DNA from: Cristatella mucedo
Taxonomy: Eukaryota; Bryozoa; Phylactolaemata; Cristatellidae
Assembly: GCA_009760855.2 (NCBI GenBank)
Contig: WPIO01000010.1
Location: forward strand, 4,508,501 to 4,572,500
Length of the DNA: 64,000 bases
Direction: 5' to 3'
The translations under genes and the position numbers were made by a program. Within the stretch, counting starts at the first letter, position 1; each line of letters starts with the position of its first letter. Shown here one piece after another: positions 1-12,053 of the stretch. A model generated the notes under the pieces. The model made no database searches. It saw only the letters and a list, made by a program, of their open reading frames with translations, and had not been told where the DNA came from.

Positions 1-2010
1 GAAGGTAGAGGCGGAGCCAAACAAATTGCTCTCTGAGGGGGTCATTTCGCGGGTCGAGCTGAGCGAATGGGCGACTCCAGTGGTGCCAGTAATTAAGCCC
101 GACGGCTCGATCCACCTCTGCGGGGACTACAACGCGACGCTGAAATCACCGCTAATAGTTTATTCATACCCAATGCCTTCGATTGACGACTTGCAGGAAA
201 AACTAAATGACGGGACCTTGTTTTCAAAGCTAGTCCTATCCCGTGCATTTACGCAGATTGAACTTGAGGAAGCATCCGAAGTTTTTGTCACCATTACTAC
301 GCACAAGGGTTTGTTTAAATACAACCGCTTGCCATTTGGAGTGGCCTCTGCTCCCGCTATTCATCAAAGGGCAATGGATCATCTGCTGTCTGGACTGCCT
401 GGTGCATTGTGCTACCAGGATGACATTTTTGTGACAGGGAAGGATCGAACTTCCCACATGCTTAATCTGGCTTTGGTGTTGGCAAAACTGCTAGATGCTG
501 GCCCCCGTGTAAGCAGAGAGAAGTGCACCTTCTTGAAACCGTTTATTGAATACCTTGGGCATCAAATAGACAAGGACGGCATACACCCCCCCCCCCCCGG
601 AGGATAAAGTGGCAGCCATATAAAACGCCCCCTCACCAACAGACGTCAGTGGCCTCCGGTCATTTGCAGGTGACGCAATACTATCACAAGTCCTTGCCCA
701 ACCTGGCACTGGTCTTGCACCCCTTGTACGAATTGCTTCAAAAGCAAAGCAGGTGGCTATGGACTGTTCACTTCCAACAGGCTTTCACAAAAGTTGAGAT
801 GATTAGCTATGAAAGCGTTCTAGCAGCATACAACCCCGAGGAAATGCTCGTGCTAGCTTTCGACGCATCCTCTTATGGACTGGGTGCTGTTTTATTTCAT
901 CGATTAGCCGACGGACAGGAGAAACCCATTGCTTTTGCTTCCCGTAAGCTACCCACAAGCGAGAAATACTATTCGCACATTGAAAAAGTGGCATTGCCAC
1001 TCATTTTTGGTGTTATGCGTTTTAATCTATATTTGTATGGACGGAAGTTTTTGCTGCTTTCTAATCACCGCCCACTTATTACTATTCTCGGACCTAAGAC
1101 CGGCATTCTGCCTATCACATCTCATGATTTTGCTAGCTTCCTGCATGCTAACGGCATCCGGCACTTCCTTTCGGCACCTTATCACCCGCAGAGCAACTGA
1201 CTAGCTGAGCGCTTTGTACGAACTTTCAAGCGGGCATATGATGCAGCTGCAGTGCAGGTGATCCGCAGCAGCACATCGACCATTGTTCCTACTAAAATAC
1301 TGCTCCTCTGAGAATGCTTCGACCGGGTCTACCCTATCGCAGTTACGTCTGGGACGAAATTTGCACACGTGCCTGGATCTGCTGCCTCAAGTCACTGAAG
1401 GTGCTGCCTTACCTTCATCTCCAACTAGGCCTATCAGATATGCAAGTGGAGACCTGGTGTGTTACAGGAATTACAGCAACAGGACAACAATTTGGTCTCC
1501 AGGAACCATAAAGGCAGCCAAGAGCAGTGTGATGTAATGGGTAGAGCCAGAAAATGGTGCGGACTGCGTGATCCATCACCAAAACCAGCTTTGCCGGCGA
1601 TATTTGATGCCATATGCTGATCAGGTGACACAGGGAAGGGGTGAGCAGGGCCCTAGAATACGGAAACCTGCTGCCAGTTGTACAAGCAATACCGGCGCAA
1701 ATTATTAATACTTCAGCTGAGGCAGAAGCCACTGACATAATCAGCCAAGGGCCTACTGTAGAAGCTGAGAGTACCATGACCTGCACTGACCCGCAGCTAC
1801 ACCTTGATACTGCTAACAATAATGGTGCTATTAAAGGTCGATCAACAGCAAGCCTCCGTGAACATTTGGAAGCAGAGGAATCGAATGGTGGAGCTGGATT
1901 TGTCTCGGACAGCAGTGCCACCGACTCAAGCCGACATGCACTTCGCACATCGACGCGTATAAACCAAGGACACGGTCCTATGTACCAACGGGACTTTGTA
2001 CCGTGAGACC
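1..2010 (+). mobile_element. Ty3/gypsy-type LTR retrotransposon pol fossil
   Basis: Fragment of a Ty3/gypsy-like pol that runs in from the left window edge. The first 600 bases encode a reverse-transcriptase palm and fingers with recognisable LPFGV and YQDD-type motifs. About 650-1080 resembles the RNase H domain (a DASSYGLGAVL-like stretch). About 1110-1640 resembles the last part of an integrase followed by the usual GDLV chromodomain-side region. A further open stretch (1641-2006) follows with no recognised domain. The element is broken, with several breaks, and neither LTR is visible here, so its age cannot be estimated from LTR divergence. It appears old. Family assignment rests on domain order RT-RNase H-integrase, which is that of Ty3/gypsy. 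Confidence 0.85.
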
Positions 2011-2239
2011 GGCGCTTTATCGGCCACTGTTGAGAAGAGAGAATACTGGGTCTGACTGGCTTATCCACACACCGGGCTCTTCCGGTCGAGACGGCGGACC
2101 CACTTGCTTGCAGTAGTTGCTTGCAGGCCAACGTGCTGGCCGTGCGGCCGGTTCCGCGTCTCCACAATGAACGGCATCTGCCTGAGCCGTCTTGATCTGT
2201 GCGCGACTGCCCGTACAAGCAAAACACGTAGCACCCGCA
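2011..2239. other. Unassigned sequence between gypsy fossil and L2 fragment
   Basis: No recognisable gene. It could hold the end of the retroelement, but no LTR boundary is visible. Confidence 0.4.
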
Positions 2240-2966
2240 GAGAACTGAATCGCTTTAGGCAGATGATTGTAGACTCTTGAAGTCGATGTGTTGCTTGACT
2301 GGGAGCCAATGCAGGTCGGCAAGAAGTGGTGTGATGCTGCAACTGCGACATTCACGACAAATAAGTCTAGCTACTGAGTGTTGCACAAACTGTAAGCACC
2401 TGATTGCACATGCCGGAAGACAAGCAAGCAGGGGGTTACATTAGTTGAGACGAGATGTAACAAATGCATAGGCCAATTTAGACGTGGCATCCCTATCTAG
2501 ACCAGCCAACATTTTAGAAATGTTATTTTGCTTCAAGTAGGCAGGCTTGAATTTGGAGCTGGTGTGATCGTCTAATGAAAGGTCGCGTTGGAATAGGATA
2601 TCTAGATTTCGTGCAGATTCAGCAGAAGATTTGCTGGCAGAGCCGAAATTTTGAGTTAGGTTTTCAAATTCCTAAGTCACTTTTGGTTTGCCCATAACAA
2701 GTAGGTTAGTTTTATCATCATTGAATTTAAGAAAGTTTACTGCAATCCATGTGTGGAGGTCATCAATACATGCATCAAGGAAGTTGAGAGAATTCGACAT
2801 GCTGGACGGCTGGGAATGATCGAAGCAATAGTAAATACAGCTAACTGCATATCAGCGAAAGCCTAAATTGTGGATGAAAATAACATCGGCAAGAGAGAGT
2901 ATAAACGTTGAACAGAAGCGGACCGAGCACAGAGCCCTGATGTACCCCATACTTCAGTTGCTCATC
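2240..2966 (-). mobile_element. L2-clade LINE fragment A (older copy, part 1)
   Basis: Reverse-complement match to the RT and C-terminal part of the L2 element at 19.8-23.3 kb, clearest from 2277. It breaks off at 2966, just where the (ATT)n tail of copy B begins. The reading corresponds to the segment from just downstream of the Tyr-Gly-x-Pro-Gln-Gly-Ser region to the LHWLPVKQRI-like region. The piece at 4471-4960 continues at nearly the place where this one stops, so A and C are probably one old insertion split by copy B. Confidence 0.75.
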
Positions 2967-4300
2967 TATAATAAAAATAATAATAATAATGCTATTGATA
3001 AAGCGCCCTCAGCGAGCTCAATCTCTCTAGGCGCTTTACATTTGCTGCAAAGGGAAATGCAATTGAATGGTCAGTAATATCATGCTTGATAAACAAACAA
3101 CATGAATAACATGGTTAGGGGTGACATGCACAGGGTAAGCATGCAAATGTGGTTAGTGGCAGCATGCACAGTGTCAGCACACATAAGCACGTGAGGGACG
3201 AATCACAGGGACCCACTAAATGCTGTCCTTGACAGGTGTTTTTAAGTTCTTCTTAAATGTGGTCAGGTCAGGGGATGTTCTGACGCAGGTCGGGAGGGAG
3301 TTCCAGGCTTTGGGAGCATACGAACTAAGTGCACGGTCTCCACAGGAGTTGATGTTTGTACGAGGTATATGTAGACTGCTGGATTCAGAACAGCGGGTGA
3401 TACGATGCTTGACCTAGTTGGGGAGCAGATCTGAGAGATAGGCTGGAGCCAAAGAATGAAGTGACCTAAAAGTGAGCGACAAAACCTTGAAGTCAATCCG
3501 TTGCTTGACTGGTAGCCAGTGCAGGTCGGCGAGAAGTGGAGTAATGTGGCAACTGCGACGCTCACGACAGACAAGTCTAGCAGCGGAGTTTTGCACCAGC
3601 TACAATCGCCTGATCGCACATGCCCGTAGGCCAGTAAGCAGTGAGTTGAAGAAGTCGAGACGGGATGTTACGAATGCATGGACCAACTTTGACGTGGTAT
3701 CCCTATCTAAACAAGCCCGAATTTTAGCAATGTTATGTAGCTGAAAGTAGGCAGACTAGACTGTGGAGCTGATATGGTCGTCTAACGAGAGGTCGCTTTG
3801 GAACATGACACCTAGATTTCGAGCTGATTCAACAGGAGAAATGCTAGCAGAGCCAATTTTGAGCGTCAGCCTTTCCAATTTCTGAAGCACACTGGGTTTG
3901 CCCATAACTAGTAGGTTAGTTTAATCATCGTTTAGTTTTAGAAAATTTGCTGCCATCCATTTTCGGATGTCATCAATACATGCAGCAAGTGAGTTGAGAG
4001 AATTTGAGGTGCTCGAAGGCTGGGAGGGATCAAAGCAAATGTACAACTGAGTGTCATCTGCATAGAAGTGAAAGCCTAGATTGTGCTTGGCAATCACATC
4101 AACCGTGAAAAGAACCGGACCTAGCACGGAGCCCTGAGGTACCCCATATTTCAGAGGTACCTCAGATGATCAATGTCCATTTACGTCAATACTCTGGAGT
4201 CTGTTACTGAGATAGGACCTGAACCATTGCAGAGCAGTGCCAGTGACGCCCAGGCGAGATGAGAGGCGCTCTAGAAGAACTTTGTTGAAGAACTAGAAGA
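2967..4300 (-). mobile_element. L2-clade LINE copy B, 5' truncated
   Basis: Starts with an (ATT)n tail (2970-2995), then the hairpin tail (complement of AGCGCCTxGAAAGAG..GGGCGCT) and the 3' part of the RT frame in reverse. Amino-acid pieces such as [10 protein letters not shown] (about 4060-4090) and LHWLPVKQRI (about 3500) are readable on the minus strand. It is 5' truncated near 4300. Its tail abuts fragment A directly, as expected for insertion of B into an older element. Confidence 0.85.
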
Positions 4301-4329
4301 ACTTTCCTCGGATTATTTTTGTCCATTGT

Positions 4330-4458
4330 CATCAATTCTCTATGAGTAAGGTACTCGCCCCGACCGAGGTCGTGGGCTCGAGCCCGTGGCAAATATGAAG
4401 CGCCTAAATAGAGATTAAGTTCTCTTAGGGCGCTATACAAAAGAATTATACATATATA
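4330..4458 (+). mobile_element. SINE-B copy (tRNA-derived, L2 tail), 5' incomplete
   Basis: Contains the SINE-B head (AAGGTACTCGCCCCGACC, then a box-B-like GGGCTCGAGCCC) and the shared tail (GCGCCTAAATAGAGATTAAG, then GGGCGCTATACAAAAG). It lies between L2 fragments B and C, with a short (TA)n run after it. Confidence 0.75.
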
Positions 4459-4470
4459 TATATATCCCAC

Positions 4471-4960
4471 TGAAATAAGACCTTAACCATCGCAGTGCAG
4501 TACCGCTAATGTTCTGGCTAGACGAGAGGAGCTCGAGAAGGAGTTGGTTATCGATAGTATCAAAAGCTGCCGAGCGATCTAGAAAAACAAGCTAAGATAC
4601 TCTACTCAAGTCTGCATTCTTATGTAGGCCATTATATACTAGAAGCAATGCAGTCTCTATGGATTGATTATCTAAAGCCAGAGGTTAGAACTTTCAAAAT
4701 ATGAGTTCAACTTGTCTGCCACGACTCGCTCCGTTGTTTTCGATAGGAATGGTAGAATTTACACTGGGTGGAAGTTGGTCAAGTTCTCTTGGTCTAGTAC
4801 TGCTTTCTTGAGTAATGACCTTCCTACAGCCTTTTTGAAAAGTGCTGGGACATGACCAGAGGCTCTTGGCATATTTATGATGTTTGTTATGTATGGCAGC
4901 AGCATAAATGAAGACATTATTTGATGCGGTAGAGAGGCGTCAGAGCCAACGTAAAACTAG
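4471..4960 (-). mobile_element. L2-clade LINE fragment C (probable continuation of A)
   Basis: Reverse-complement match to the L2 region before the RT Tyr-Ala-Asp-Asp motif, from the RSYLSG region back to the linker before SNYxPVSLLPFLSKTLE. It starts about 50 consensus bases upstream of the place where fragment A stops. It is diverged from copy B over the short stretch they share, so they are separate insertions. Confidence 0.7.
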
Positions 4961-6209
4961 CAAAAGCCCTCATACTATAGTTTCGCCATGCACGAGTCGC
5001 GTACTCTTTTGAAGTCAAGCCTGTCAAAGCGGTCGATTGCACCTACCCTACGGAGTTTGTTGATAGGTGCGGTCCAGCAATTCGCGATAATATCGCGACC
5101 CCTTAGGTCGGTCTTCATCCAGACCGAATTCGCCCGTGACATTCGCTGCCTTGCTGCAATTCTACTTTGATCGTGCACAGTAGCAACTGAATTATTCTAC
5201 GCTGTCAAACATCATTATGGCCGCCATCAGACGCATCTGCTTCAGGCCTCCTCGTACCGACTGCTGCGTCCAACCCGGCGGGATCATTGTAAGCCAGTCA
5301 CGCCAATTCGGTACTAGTAAGATGACAGTTCAGCAGCTGAGGCAAAAGCCTTTTGCAGCTCGCGAGAAAGTCTCTGATTTGCGGCTGTTGCACTTCGTCA
5401 GCTACCAGGGGGCTCGTTCGCTGAACGAAGTCAGCGCTTTTAGGTCGAGGGCAGTTTTTAGCTGCACCTACTGACGGAATGCTTTTACGGGGGCTTCCTC
5501 GCTGCTGCTGCGGCTGCTGCTGCTACTGCTGGTGCTGCTGCTGCTGCTGCTACTGCTGGTGCTGGTGCTGGTGCTGGTGCTGCTGCTGCTGCTGCCACAC
5601 CGGCGGCCTATCCTACCAGCGAGCTATGCATCGCTTGGGTTAATGAGGATAACGGTTGAGTCTAGTATCTACCGAATTCCCGGGGTTACAAGGAATAACT
5701 CACGCCTCGTCGAAGCGGTGCTGTCTCGTGGCGACAATCTCATTCTATGAGGCTAGTTCGCCTCTCATCGCTGCCTCAGCATCGGTGAAGATCGGCCACC
5801 CACTCGCTTTCGGCTCGCTAACTCTTTCCCAAAAGCCGGCGGCACGAGGCGCAGCGGCAGGCCGCAAACTTCCTCTTGGAGAATCCGACACGAATGGCCA
5901 CTGCGATTGCAATCCGCGGCAGTCGTGCCGAGCCGCACAGGGACGATTGACTGACAGCGCTGCTGCTGCTGCTGCTGCGACAGAGCAGGCTTCAGCCATA
6001 GCCGCAAACGTTTGCTGCTTCGAGAGGGTCGCTCGCGTGCTGCAGCAGCCAGCGCCATCCGTCCCTGCGGCGAGTGCTGACCTGTCACTTCCGGCTCGCG
6101 ACGCGAAGCCATTTTTTGCGACAGCGCTCGGAGCGAGAAGCCTTCTTTGCGACGGCACTCGGAAACGTCCTTAATCACGTCTGCCATCTGCACGAGCACC
6201 GGTTTGTCT
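4961..6209. other. Unassigned GC-rich stretch with triplet repeat
   Basis: No gene recognised. Overlapping open frames on both strands between 5650 and 6200 are GC-rich and alanine/serine-rich, with no known domain, and are not called as coding. Confidence 0.4.
5501..5595. repeat. (GCT/GGT)n imperfect microsatellite
   Basis: A run of GCT units interspersed with GGT and ACT units. The poly-leucine frame across it is an artefact of the repeat. Confidence 0.9.
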
Positions 6210-6617
6210 GTTTATCTCCGGATGGGACCTCATCGTACCACTTGCCAACCTCTGCGAGACGGCAGGCTGACTCTAGCCCGTGCCATCATTACAAACGTGG
6301 TATGCGGCTGCCACATCCCGTCAGAACTAAGCCTCAAACGCAGCACTCGTAACGGCGCTACTCTCAGCCATCTCCCGACGAATATCGGTGACGCCTGAAA
6401 CTTGTTGCTCGGCTAGCTACTCGCAGGTGTTGCCACAATTCGCGAAGGTATGCCAAAAGTAGTGGAACACGTCAGCGATGAAGAACACTCGCACCTTCGA
6501 ATAGCAAGTCCTATCCATACTGCAGACAAGTCTATTTGACAGCAGTGGACGATTACAGGTATTCAACAGCGGCCACGACGTACACCAACGGCTGTGGCCA
6601 AGAGCTCGAATCGGCTC
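6210..6617 (+). repeat. Unclassified dispersed repeat R2, copy 1
   Basis: The segment from about 6346 to 6617 shares an extended, diverged match with 53277-53560. Common blocks include AACGGCGCTA, CTCAGCC, GGCTAGCTACT, a CAGTxxTGGAACACG-like block, GACAGxAGxGGA and CACGACGTACAxCAACGGCT. A shorter match lies at 62425-62530. No coding capacity or terminal repeats were seen. It is cut on the right by the start of the hAT element at 6618. Confidence 0.6.
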
Positions 6618-7108
6618 CAGAGGCGTAGCAAGGGGTGAGCAGGGGGTACCGATGTTCCCGGGCGCCAAGGTCAAGGGGCGCAGCAAGCATTGCGAGTATT
6701 CTTTTTAAATTTTTCATGCGAGAATACCAATCTTGATTGTAAGAAAGTCCTTTTTTCAACTGACTTCACTATTGCTGGCTGAGTTATTTAAAGATGTTTA
6801 CAGACGGACCAAGCTGTGGCTTGGCGCTCTGGCGGCACACACTCGACGACACGGAAACACCGAGGGGGCTTTAGCCACCGTGTATTTGGCTGGCGATCGC
6901 AGCTCAACAAGTACACTGCCGTTCACCCCTCCGTCCGCAATCCAACTGCACTCCTCGTCCCCTCGCCTGATCCAGCCTGCCATAGGCAGGCTGCGTCACA
7001 TCAAGGGCGAGCCCGGCCTGCTACGCTGCGTCAAGGACGAGCCAGCGTGCCGTGGCTGAGTACCGACACACTATTAGACCATACATGCTAGGCTAAATTA
7101 AATGGTTG

Positions 7109-8370
7109 TGTTAGGACAACGCAGCAGTCACGTCTGGCCACTTGTCAGGTGTCAAAAAGAGAATACTGTCCTGAAATGCGAAAGCAATTTTGTAAACTAT
7201 GATGACCACAGCTTGAACCTGGTAGTTCATGCTGCAAGTCAAGATTCCGTTCTTATTATCTTTTTTGGAACAGTAGAGAACACCTAATTATTGTTTTCAA
7301 GATCAACTCTGAGGTGGGAAGAACTTTAGAAAAGTCTTAGCCATTGCTGTCAAACGTGACACTGCAACAAGGTGGAGTGGACGCTGTGAAAGCTATCAAC
7401 GATCGACTGAACAGCATTGTAGGTCTTATGGAGCAACTGCCTGAGGACACAGGTGGAATACGTGAAACAAGAAGTGAAGCTGTCAGTCTCCAACAAGGTA
7501 TTTTGAACTTCAACTTTATGGCTCTGTTGCCATTTTAGCATCTTAAGGAAGATTGACCAAGTTCAGAAAAGACTGCAGGATCCAAAGATGAACTTTAAAG
7601 ACGCTTCTTGTGGCCTCTACTCCCTTGAGATTGAGTCGTCAAGACTTCGGGAAGACCTATGCCAAGAATTACTACTAGATGCCAAAAGGAGATGTGAATT
7701 GTGGGAAGTTGCGGTTGAACGAAGAATCCGCAGAAGGACACGGAAGCTTGGACAACTCTCTCAAGATCTGTCTTACGGCAGAGGAGATTTCAAAAACAAT
7801 GAAGGAGAGCATAGACTATCTCGACAAAAAATTAAAACTAGGTTTTCCCAGCTCACATACCTTGAGACCAAATTTGGTTTCTTGTTATAAGTTGAGAAGC
7901 TTTTGAAAACACTTGATCAGACCGAACTCCACCAGCAATCATGAGATCTTGGAGGCTTTTATTGTTCATACATTGATAGAACGGAGTTGTACAACGAAAT
8001 ATGTGACTGTGAAATGCTTCTTGCCACACGTCACGACTCGGCACTAAAGACACCACTGGAACTCATGTCTTTCACGGTCAGTTATGGTTTGGTCAAGCGG
8101 TTAAGGTGCTCGCCCTGACCAAGGTCTGGCTGAGGTCGTGGACTCGAGCCCCGAGGCATATGTGAAGTGCCTGAATAGAGATTAACTTGAAGTTATCTTG
8201 CGACGCTATAGAAATTAATTATATGCATATAGTTATGGAGAAGATGTGTTTCCTAATTTGAGAGTTACCTTGAAAGTTCTTCTCACCATAGCCGTATCAG
8301 TGGCCAGTTGTAAACGTTCCTTTAACAAGCTGAATAATAACAATACATTTGCATAACCCCCTCAGGCAAC
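7109..8370 (+). pseudogene. Decayed hAT transposase (DUF4371/ZMYM1-like with hAT dimerisation domain)
   Basis: Pieces in different plus-strand frames line up in order with the TTF/ZMYM1-type hAT transposase family. They are an NHSLNLVV-like motif followed by FFGTVE (about 7200-7285), an ETRSEA motif (about 7465-7485), QVQKRLQDPKMNF (about 7560-7600), a region rich in basic residues, FxQLTYLETKFGFL (about 7840-7885), and the C-terminal dimerisation signature VASCKRSFNKL (about 8300-8335). In this family the protein cuts and pastes the element. Here it is disrupted by frame changes, stops and a SINE inserted within the dimerisation region, so it is not functional. Most of the catalytic RNase H-like core before HSLNL is not visible. 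Confidence 0.8.
8088..8230 (+). mobile_element. SINE-B copy inserted in hAT transposase, TSD AGTTATGG
   Basis: Full-length-looking SINE-B: tRNA-like head (AAGCGGTTAAGGTGCTCGCC, box B-like GGACTCGAGCCCC) and the L2-type tail ending in an AT-rich run. It is flanked by perfect 8-bp target-site duplications AGTTATGG at 8080-8087 and 8231-8238. Outside the SINE the transposase reading resumes directly (SYG then EDVFPNL). Confidence 0.93.
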
Positions 8371-8839
8371 TGGATATCATTCTAGACCCTTTACAGGCGC
8401 TGTATAGAAAGATATCAAACGATCGGTGGCAACATCAGTAAAAACAGGCAGAGTGTAAAAAGTTACAAGCACAAGAAGAACGAACCACGAAGAACGACCA
8501 AATGCTGTAGGTAATCCTGCCTTACCCGAGTGCATCAACCGGGCATGGTCGACTCTCTGATTTTGCCTTGTTAAGCATGGAGAAAGAAACACTGAATAAT
8601 ATTGACTTCCAAGCTGTAATAGACCAGCTTGCCAAGTTCGACGCCAAAACATTCGCCTGGCTACCCTGTACCTGCACTACAGTTAAGAAACTTTCTCGAC
8701 TTGATATGCCTGCTAGCTTGTTTCTTTGCCTTCCTTCTGTGGTGGAGCTATGTAATGTATCTCCGTCTGTAACTCCACAAAGCCATAAAGACTATGTGGA
8801 TGTTAAGCAGAAGAGTTTTGTATAGCGAACTCACAGCCT

Positions 8840-9010
8840 GAATGGCTTCGGTACGCATTTGGTAGCCAACAGACTTCGTCTCACGCCACAAAGAGAAACT
8901 GGGAAGCATAGCAGTCAGGAGAGAAGTTGAGATAGTGAGTATCATGGAAGTAGCAGCTCAAGACCGCTGAAAAGGATGAGCCGTAGTCGGCAGCAGGAGA
9001 GTAGTTGTCG
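8840..9010 (-). repeat. Unclassified repeat R3, copy 1
   Basis: Shares with 35222-35440 the blocks GGCAGCAGGAGAGTAG and GAAGCATAGC and the spacing between them. A weaker match is at 38790-38925. On the minus strand the copies read YSPAA..GxSF.AVL, somewhat like a LINE C-terminus. The family is not identified. Confidence 0.5.
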
Positions 9011-9104
9011 TTGCGTAAGAACTGTTGAAGCGAGTTTCACAGTCTAGGACCAGCAGAGCTAAAGCTTCTGTCGCCAACGGTCTTTAAGCGGAGGAATCAT
9101 GTTA

Positions 9105-9600
9105 TGTTACTGTGTCTCCGGCTGCAGCAGTGCTAGTGGAGTCTAACGGAGACACGAAGACACGAACGGGTGAACGAGACTCAAATCTTTATTCCCCAAC
9201 GGCTACATGTATATGAGCTAGGGGCTGACTCACCACAGATAAGGGAGTGAATCCGTGGTCAGCCACCCTGGTGGGCCACACGCCTACATCAAAGGCCGCA
9301 CCGAGCCAACCGCCCAAACACCCGCCCACATCAAAGGCCGTACCGAGCCAACCGCCCAACCACCCGCCGAGAGCGGGGCCCACACCAGTGGCCGAGAAGC
9401 AACAGGCACGCACAACAATGGAACAGCTAATTTATTGTCCACGCAGAACTTGAGGGCGCGAAGAGGCTGAAACTGGTGCAGCCGTTCAGCTACGTACGAT
9501 GAAGCCAAGCCGTGGCGGACCTTCTGGGTCAGCGTAAGAACTTTGCTCTGTATCCGTTGATAAACCAGAACTTTGCTCCGTGTCCGTTGATCAACCATCT
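9105..9600. repeat. Short tandem duplications and an inverted repeat
   Basis: GTGTCTCCG (about 9111) and CGGAGACAC (about 9149) are a perfect 9-bp inverted repeat. A 42-bp unit beginning ACATCAAAGGCCG at 9286 is repeated once at 9328. A unit of about 30 bp (AACTTTGCTCxGTxTCCGTTGAT) is repeated at 9538-9597. No gene was recognised. Confidence 0.7.
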
Positions 9601-9699
9601 TGCAGCAAGTCTCGGCAAAGGCAAGGGCACCATTTAAAGCTTTGCCCCCACCCCCCCCCCCCGACGCTGAAAGTTCTCACTACCTCTGATAAATTCTAG

Positions 9700-10453
9700 T
9701 GCTAATGTTGACTCGGGAATCGCAACTTCTGGATATCTCAAGCCTTTATACGCCTTTTATGACCAAAATTGGCTCCGCCAGCATATCTACTGTTGAATCA
9801 GCTCGAAATCTATGTGTCACATTCCAAAGTGACTTCTCGTTAGATGACCACATCAGCTCCACAATCAAGTCTGCCTACTTTCAGATACATAACATTGCTA
9901 AAATTTGGGCTTGTTTAGATAAGGATACCACGTCTAAGTTGGTCCATGCATTTGTAACATCCCGTCTTGACTTCTGTAACTCACTGCTTGCTGGCCCTAC
10001 TAGCATATGCAATCAAGCGTATACAGGTGGTGCACAACTCTGCAGCTAGGCTTGTCTGTCGTGAGCATCGCAGTTGCCACATCACACCACTTCTCACCGA
10101 CCTGCACTGGCTCCCAGTCAAGCAACGGATCAGCTTCAAGGCTTTGTCGCTCACTTTTAGGTCATTTCATTCTTTGGCTCCAGCCTATCTCTCAGATCTA
10201 CTCCCCAACCAGGCCAAGCATCGTACCAACCGCTTTTCGGAATCCAACAGTTTACCAATACCTCGTACAAACCTCAAATCTTTTGGAGACCGTGCAATTA
10301 GTTAGTATGCTCCCAAAGCCTGGAACCCACTCCCGACTTGCGTCAGAACATTCTCTGACTTGACCACATTTAAAATAACTTAAAACACACATTTTTAGGA
10401 CAGCATTTAGTAGGTCCCTGCGATTCATCCTTCGTGTGCTTACGTGTGCTGAC
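9700..10453 (+). mobile_element. L2-clade LINE copy, part upstream of the LTR-element insertion
   Basis: Plus-strand match to the RT C-terminal half: KIGSASISTVESARNL (about 9760-9810), LDKDTTSKLVHAFVTSRLDF (about 9915-9975), LTDLHWLPVKQRI (about 10095-10130) and SLAPAYLSDLLPNQAKHR (about 10170-10225). It stops at the target site CTGAC (10449-10453) of the LTR element and resumes at 12362. Confidence 0.9.
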
Positions 10454-10761
10454 TGTCGTTCGGTTGGCGAAGCGGAGAGCCAGTCGATGACCGACACCAA
10501 CAGTTTATTGCACGATGCACGGAGCCGAAGGACGCAAGGCTCCCTTCGCCCCCTTCTCTAACTCGACTCTCCTCTCCTCGACTCCTCCTGTCCCCCAGTC
10601 GATCCCGATGATGAATCCACCATCTGTTCACCAGCGGTTACCGGCCTGTGTCTACGCCTCACTAGAGTCGGACCACAGCTGTGTCCAAGTCCCCTCTCGA
10701 CGATGCTCCCAACAGCTGTTTAGGAAAGGAGCGGTTACAGCCTGCATATAATCAAACCACA
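10454..10761 (-). repeat. 3' LTR of the non-autonomous LTR element
   Basis: 308-bp direct repeat of 12054-12361, from TGTCGTTCGG to AATCAAACCACA as read on the plus strand. A purine run (AAAGGAG on the minus strand) just inside it is a plausible polypurine tract. Confidence 0.88.
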
Positions 10762-12053
10762 TGCTCCTTTGACCTTACGGTCACAAGTTTTTAGCAGCTA
10801 CACACGTAGCTGCAATGTACAGCGCAGCATTGAGCGAGCCAAGCCTCTACAAATGCCACAATACACATGCAGTGCCGCACCGGCATAGCAGCCAACATCA
10901 ATAGCTGACTCTACAGGCAGGCTGGTTACCTTACAGCTGCTCGCAGGAGGCTCGTTCCGGCAGGGCCTTTCTTGACCAGCTGGCAACGAGAGCCACCGGC
11001 CATTGTCACCGAGCTGACGTCCACAGCCGCCGTTTTGCGGACCTCGGCCGCCGTCGCTCCATCCGCTTCTGCCAATTTTGCAGTCTCCGACATGCGCAGC
11101 TGCTTCTCTGACCTGCACAGCCTCTTCGTCCTTCGCAGCCTTTCTTACCTTCACAATCTCTCCGGCCTGCACAGTCTCTGCGTCCTGCATAGACTCTCCG
11201 TCCTGCACGGTCGCTCTGCCCCGAGCGGACTCCCCACGCTGCACTGACTCTCCGGCCTGTGCAGACTCTTCGGTCTGCACACAATCTCTGGCCTGTGCTG
11301 CGTCATAGCCCACCGGCTGGTCGTACACCAACGTCAACTTCATGGCTTGTGCTGCATCGCAGACCACTGCCCCTCTGGCAGACGCCGCCGATTCTCTCGC
11401 GGACACCGCCGACTCTCTCGAGGATGCAGCCGACTCTCGCGCGGACGCAGCCGCCTTCCTCGCGGACGCCGCTGCATCCCTCGCGGACGCCGCCACCTTC
11501 CTCAGGGATGCTGCCGCCTCTCCGTGCGCCGTCTCATTGTCTGTCACCTCAGCCACGCCGCTGACCGTTGCCTCACATAACGCCGTTGCCTCGTGGCACA
11601 CCATCGCAGCCTGACCAACCGCCACCGCTTTGAGAGTCGTTGGCTGCCGCCACCGCGTGGCAGCCTGGCATACTACTGTCGCCCGGCACACCGTCGGTGA
11701 TTGCTGCTGCCGCTTCCGGTAGTTCTTGTTGGCCCTCAGTCCGACCAGCATTTACCGATCAGTTTCCAGCAATCGCGCTCTACCGGCCGGCGAGGTGAAT
11801 GCCCTCACCAGGGCGTCGCACAGCTTGGCGTAATCGTCTTGGACTGCCTGCGGAAGCCTCGGGGCAAACGTGAAGGCTCCGCCTTGCATCGCAGGGAACA
11901 AAAACAAGTGCCACTCACTCGGTTCACCACTTTTCTTGATCTCCCTCTCGAAGTTCAGCAGGCCGCCAACGAAGTCTCCGAAGCCACCGAAGCTTTGGGA
12001 CGCTGCACGAGACATCTCCAAGGGCGCCATCAGCTCCATCCCCAGAAATAGCT

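Larger units (their letters stand above)
6618..8650 (+). mobile_element. hAT-superfamily DNA transposon remnant
   Basis: The left end is proposed at 6618, where CAGAGGCGTAGCAAGGGG begins; CAGAGGCGTAGC-type ends are typical of hAT elements. This end directly interrupts repeat R2. Transposase-like coding pieces occupy about 7109-8370 and a SINE-B is inserted at 8088-8230. A matching right end was not found, so the right limit is approximate and the element is probably truncated. Confidence 0.6.
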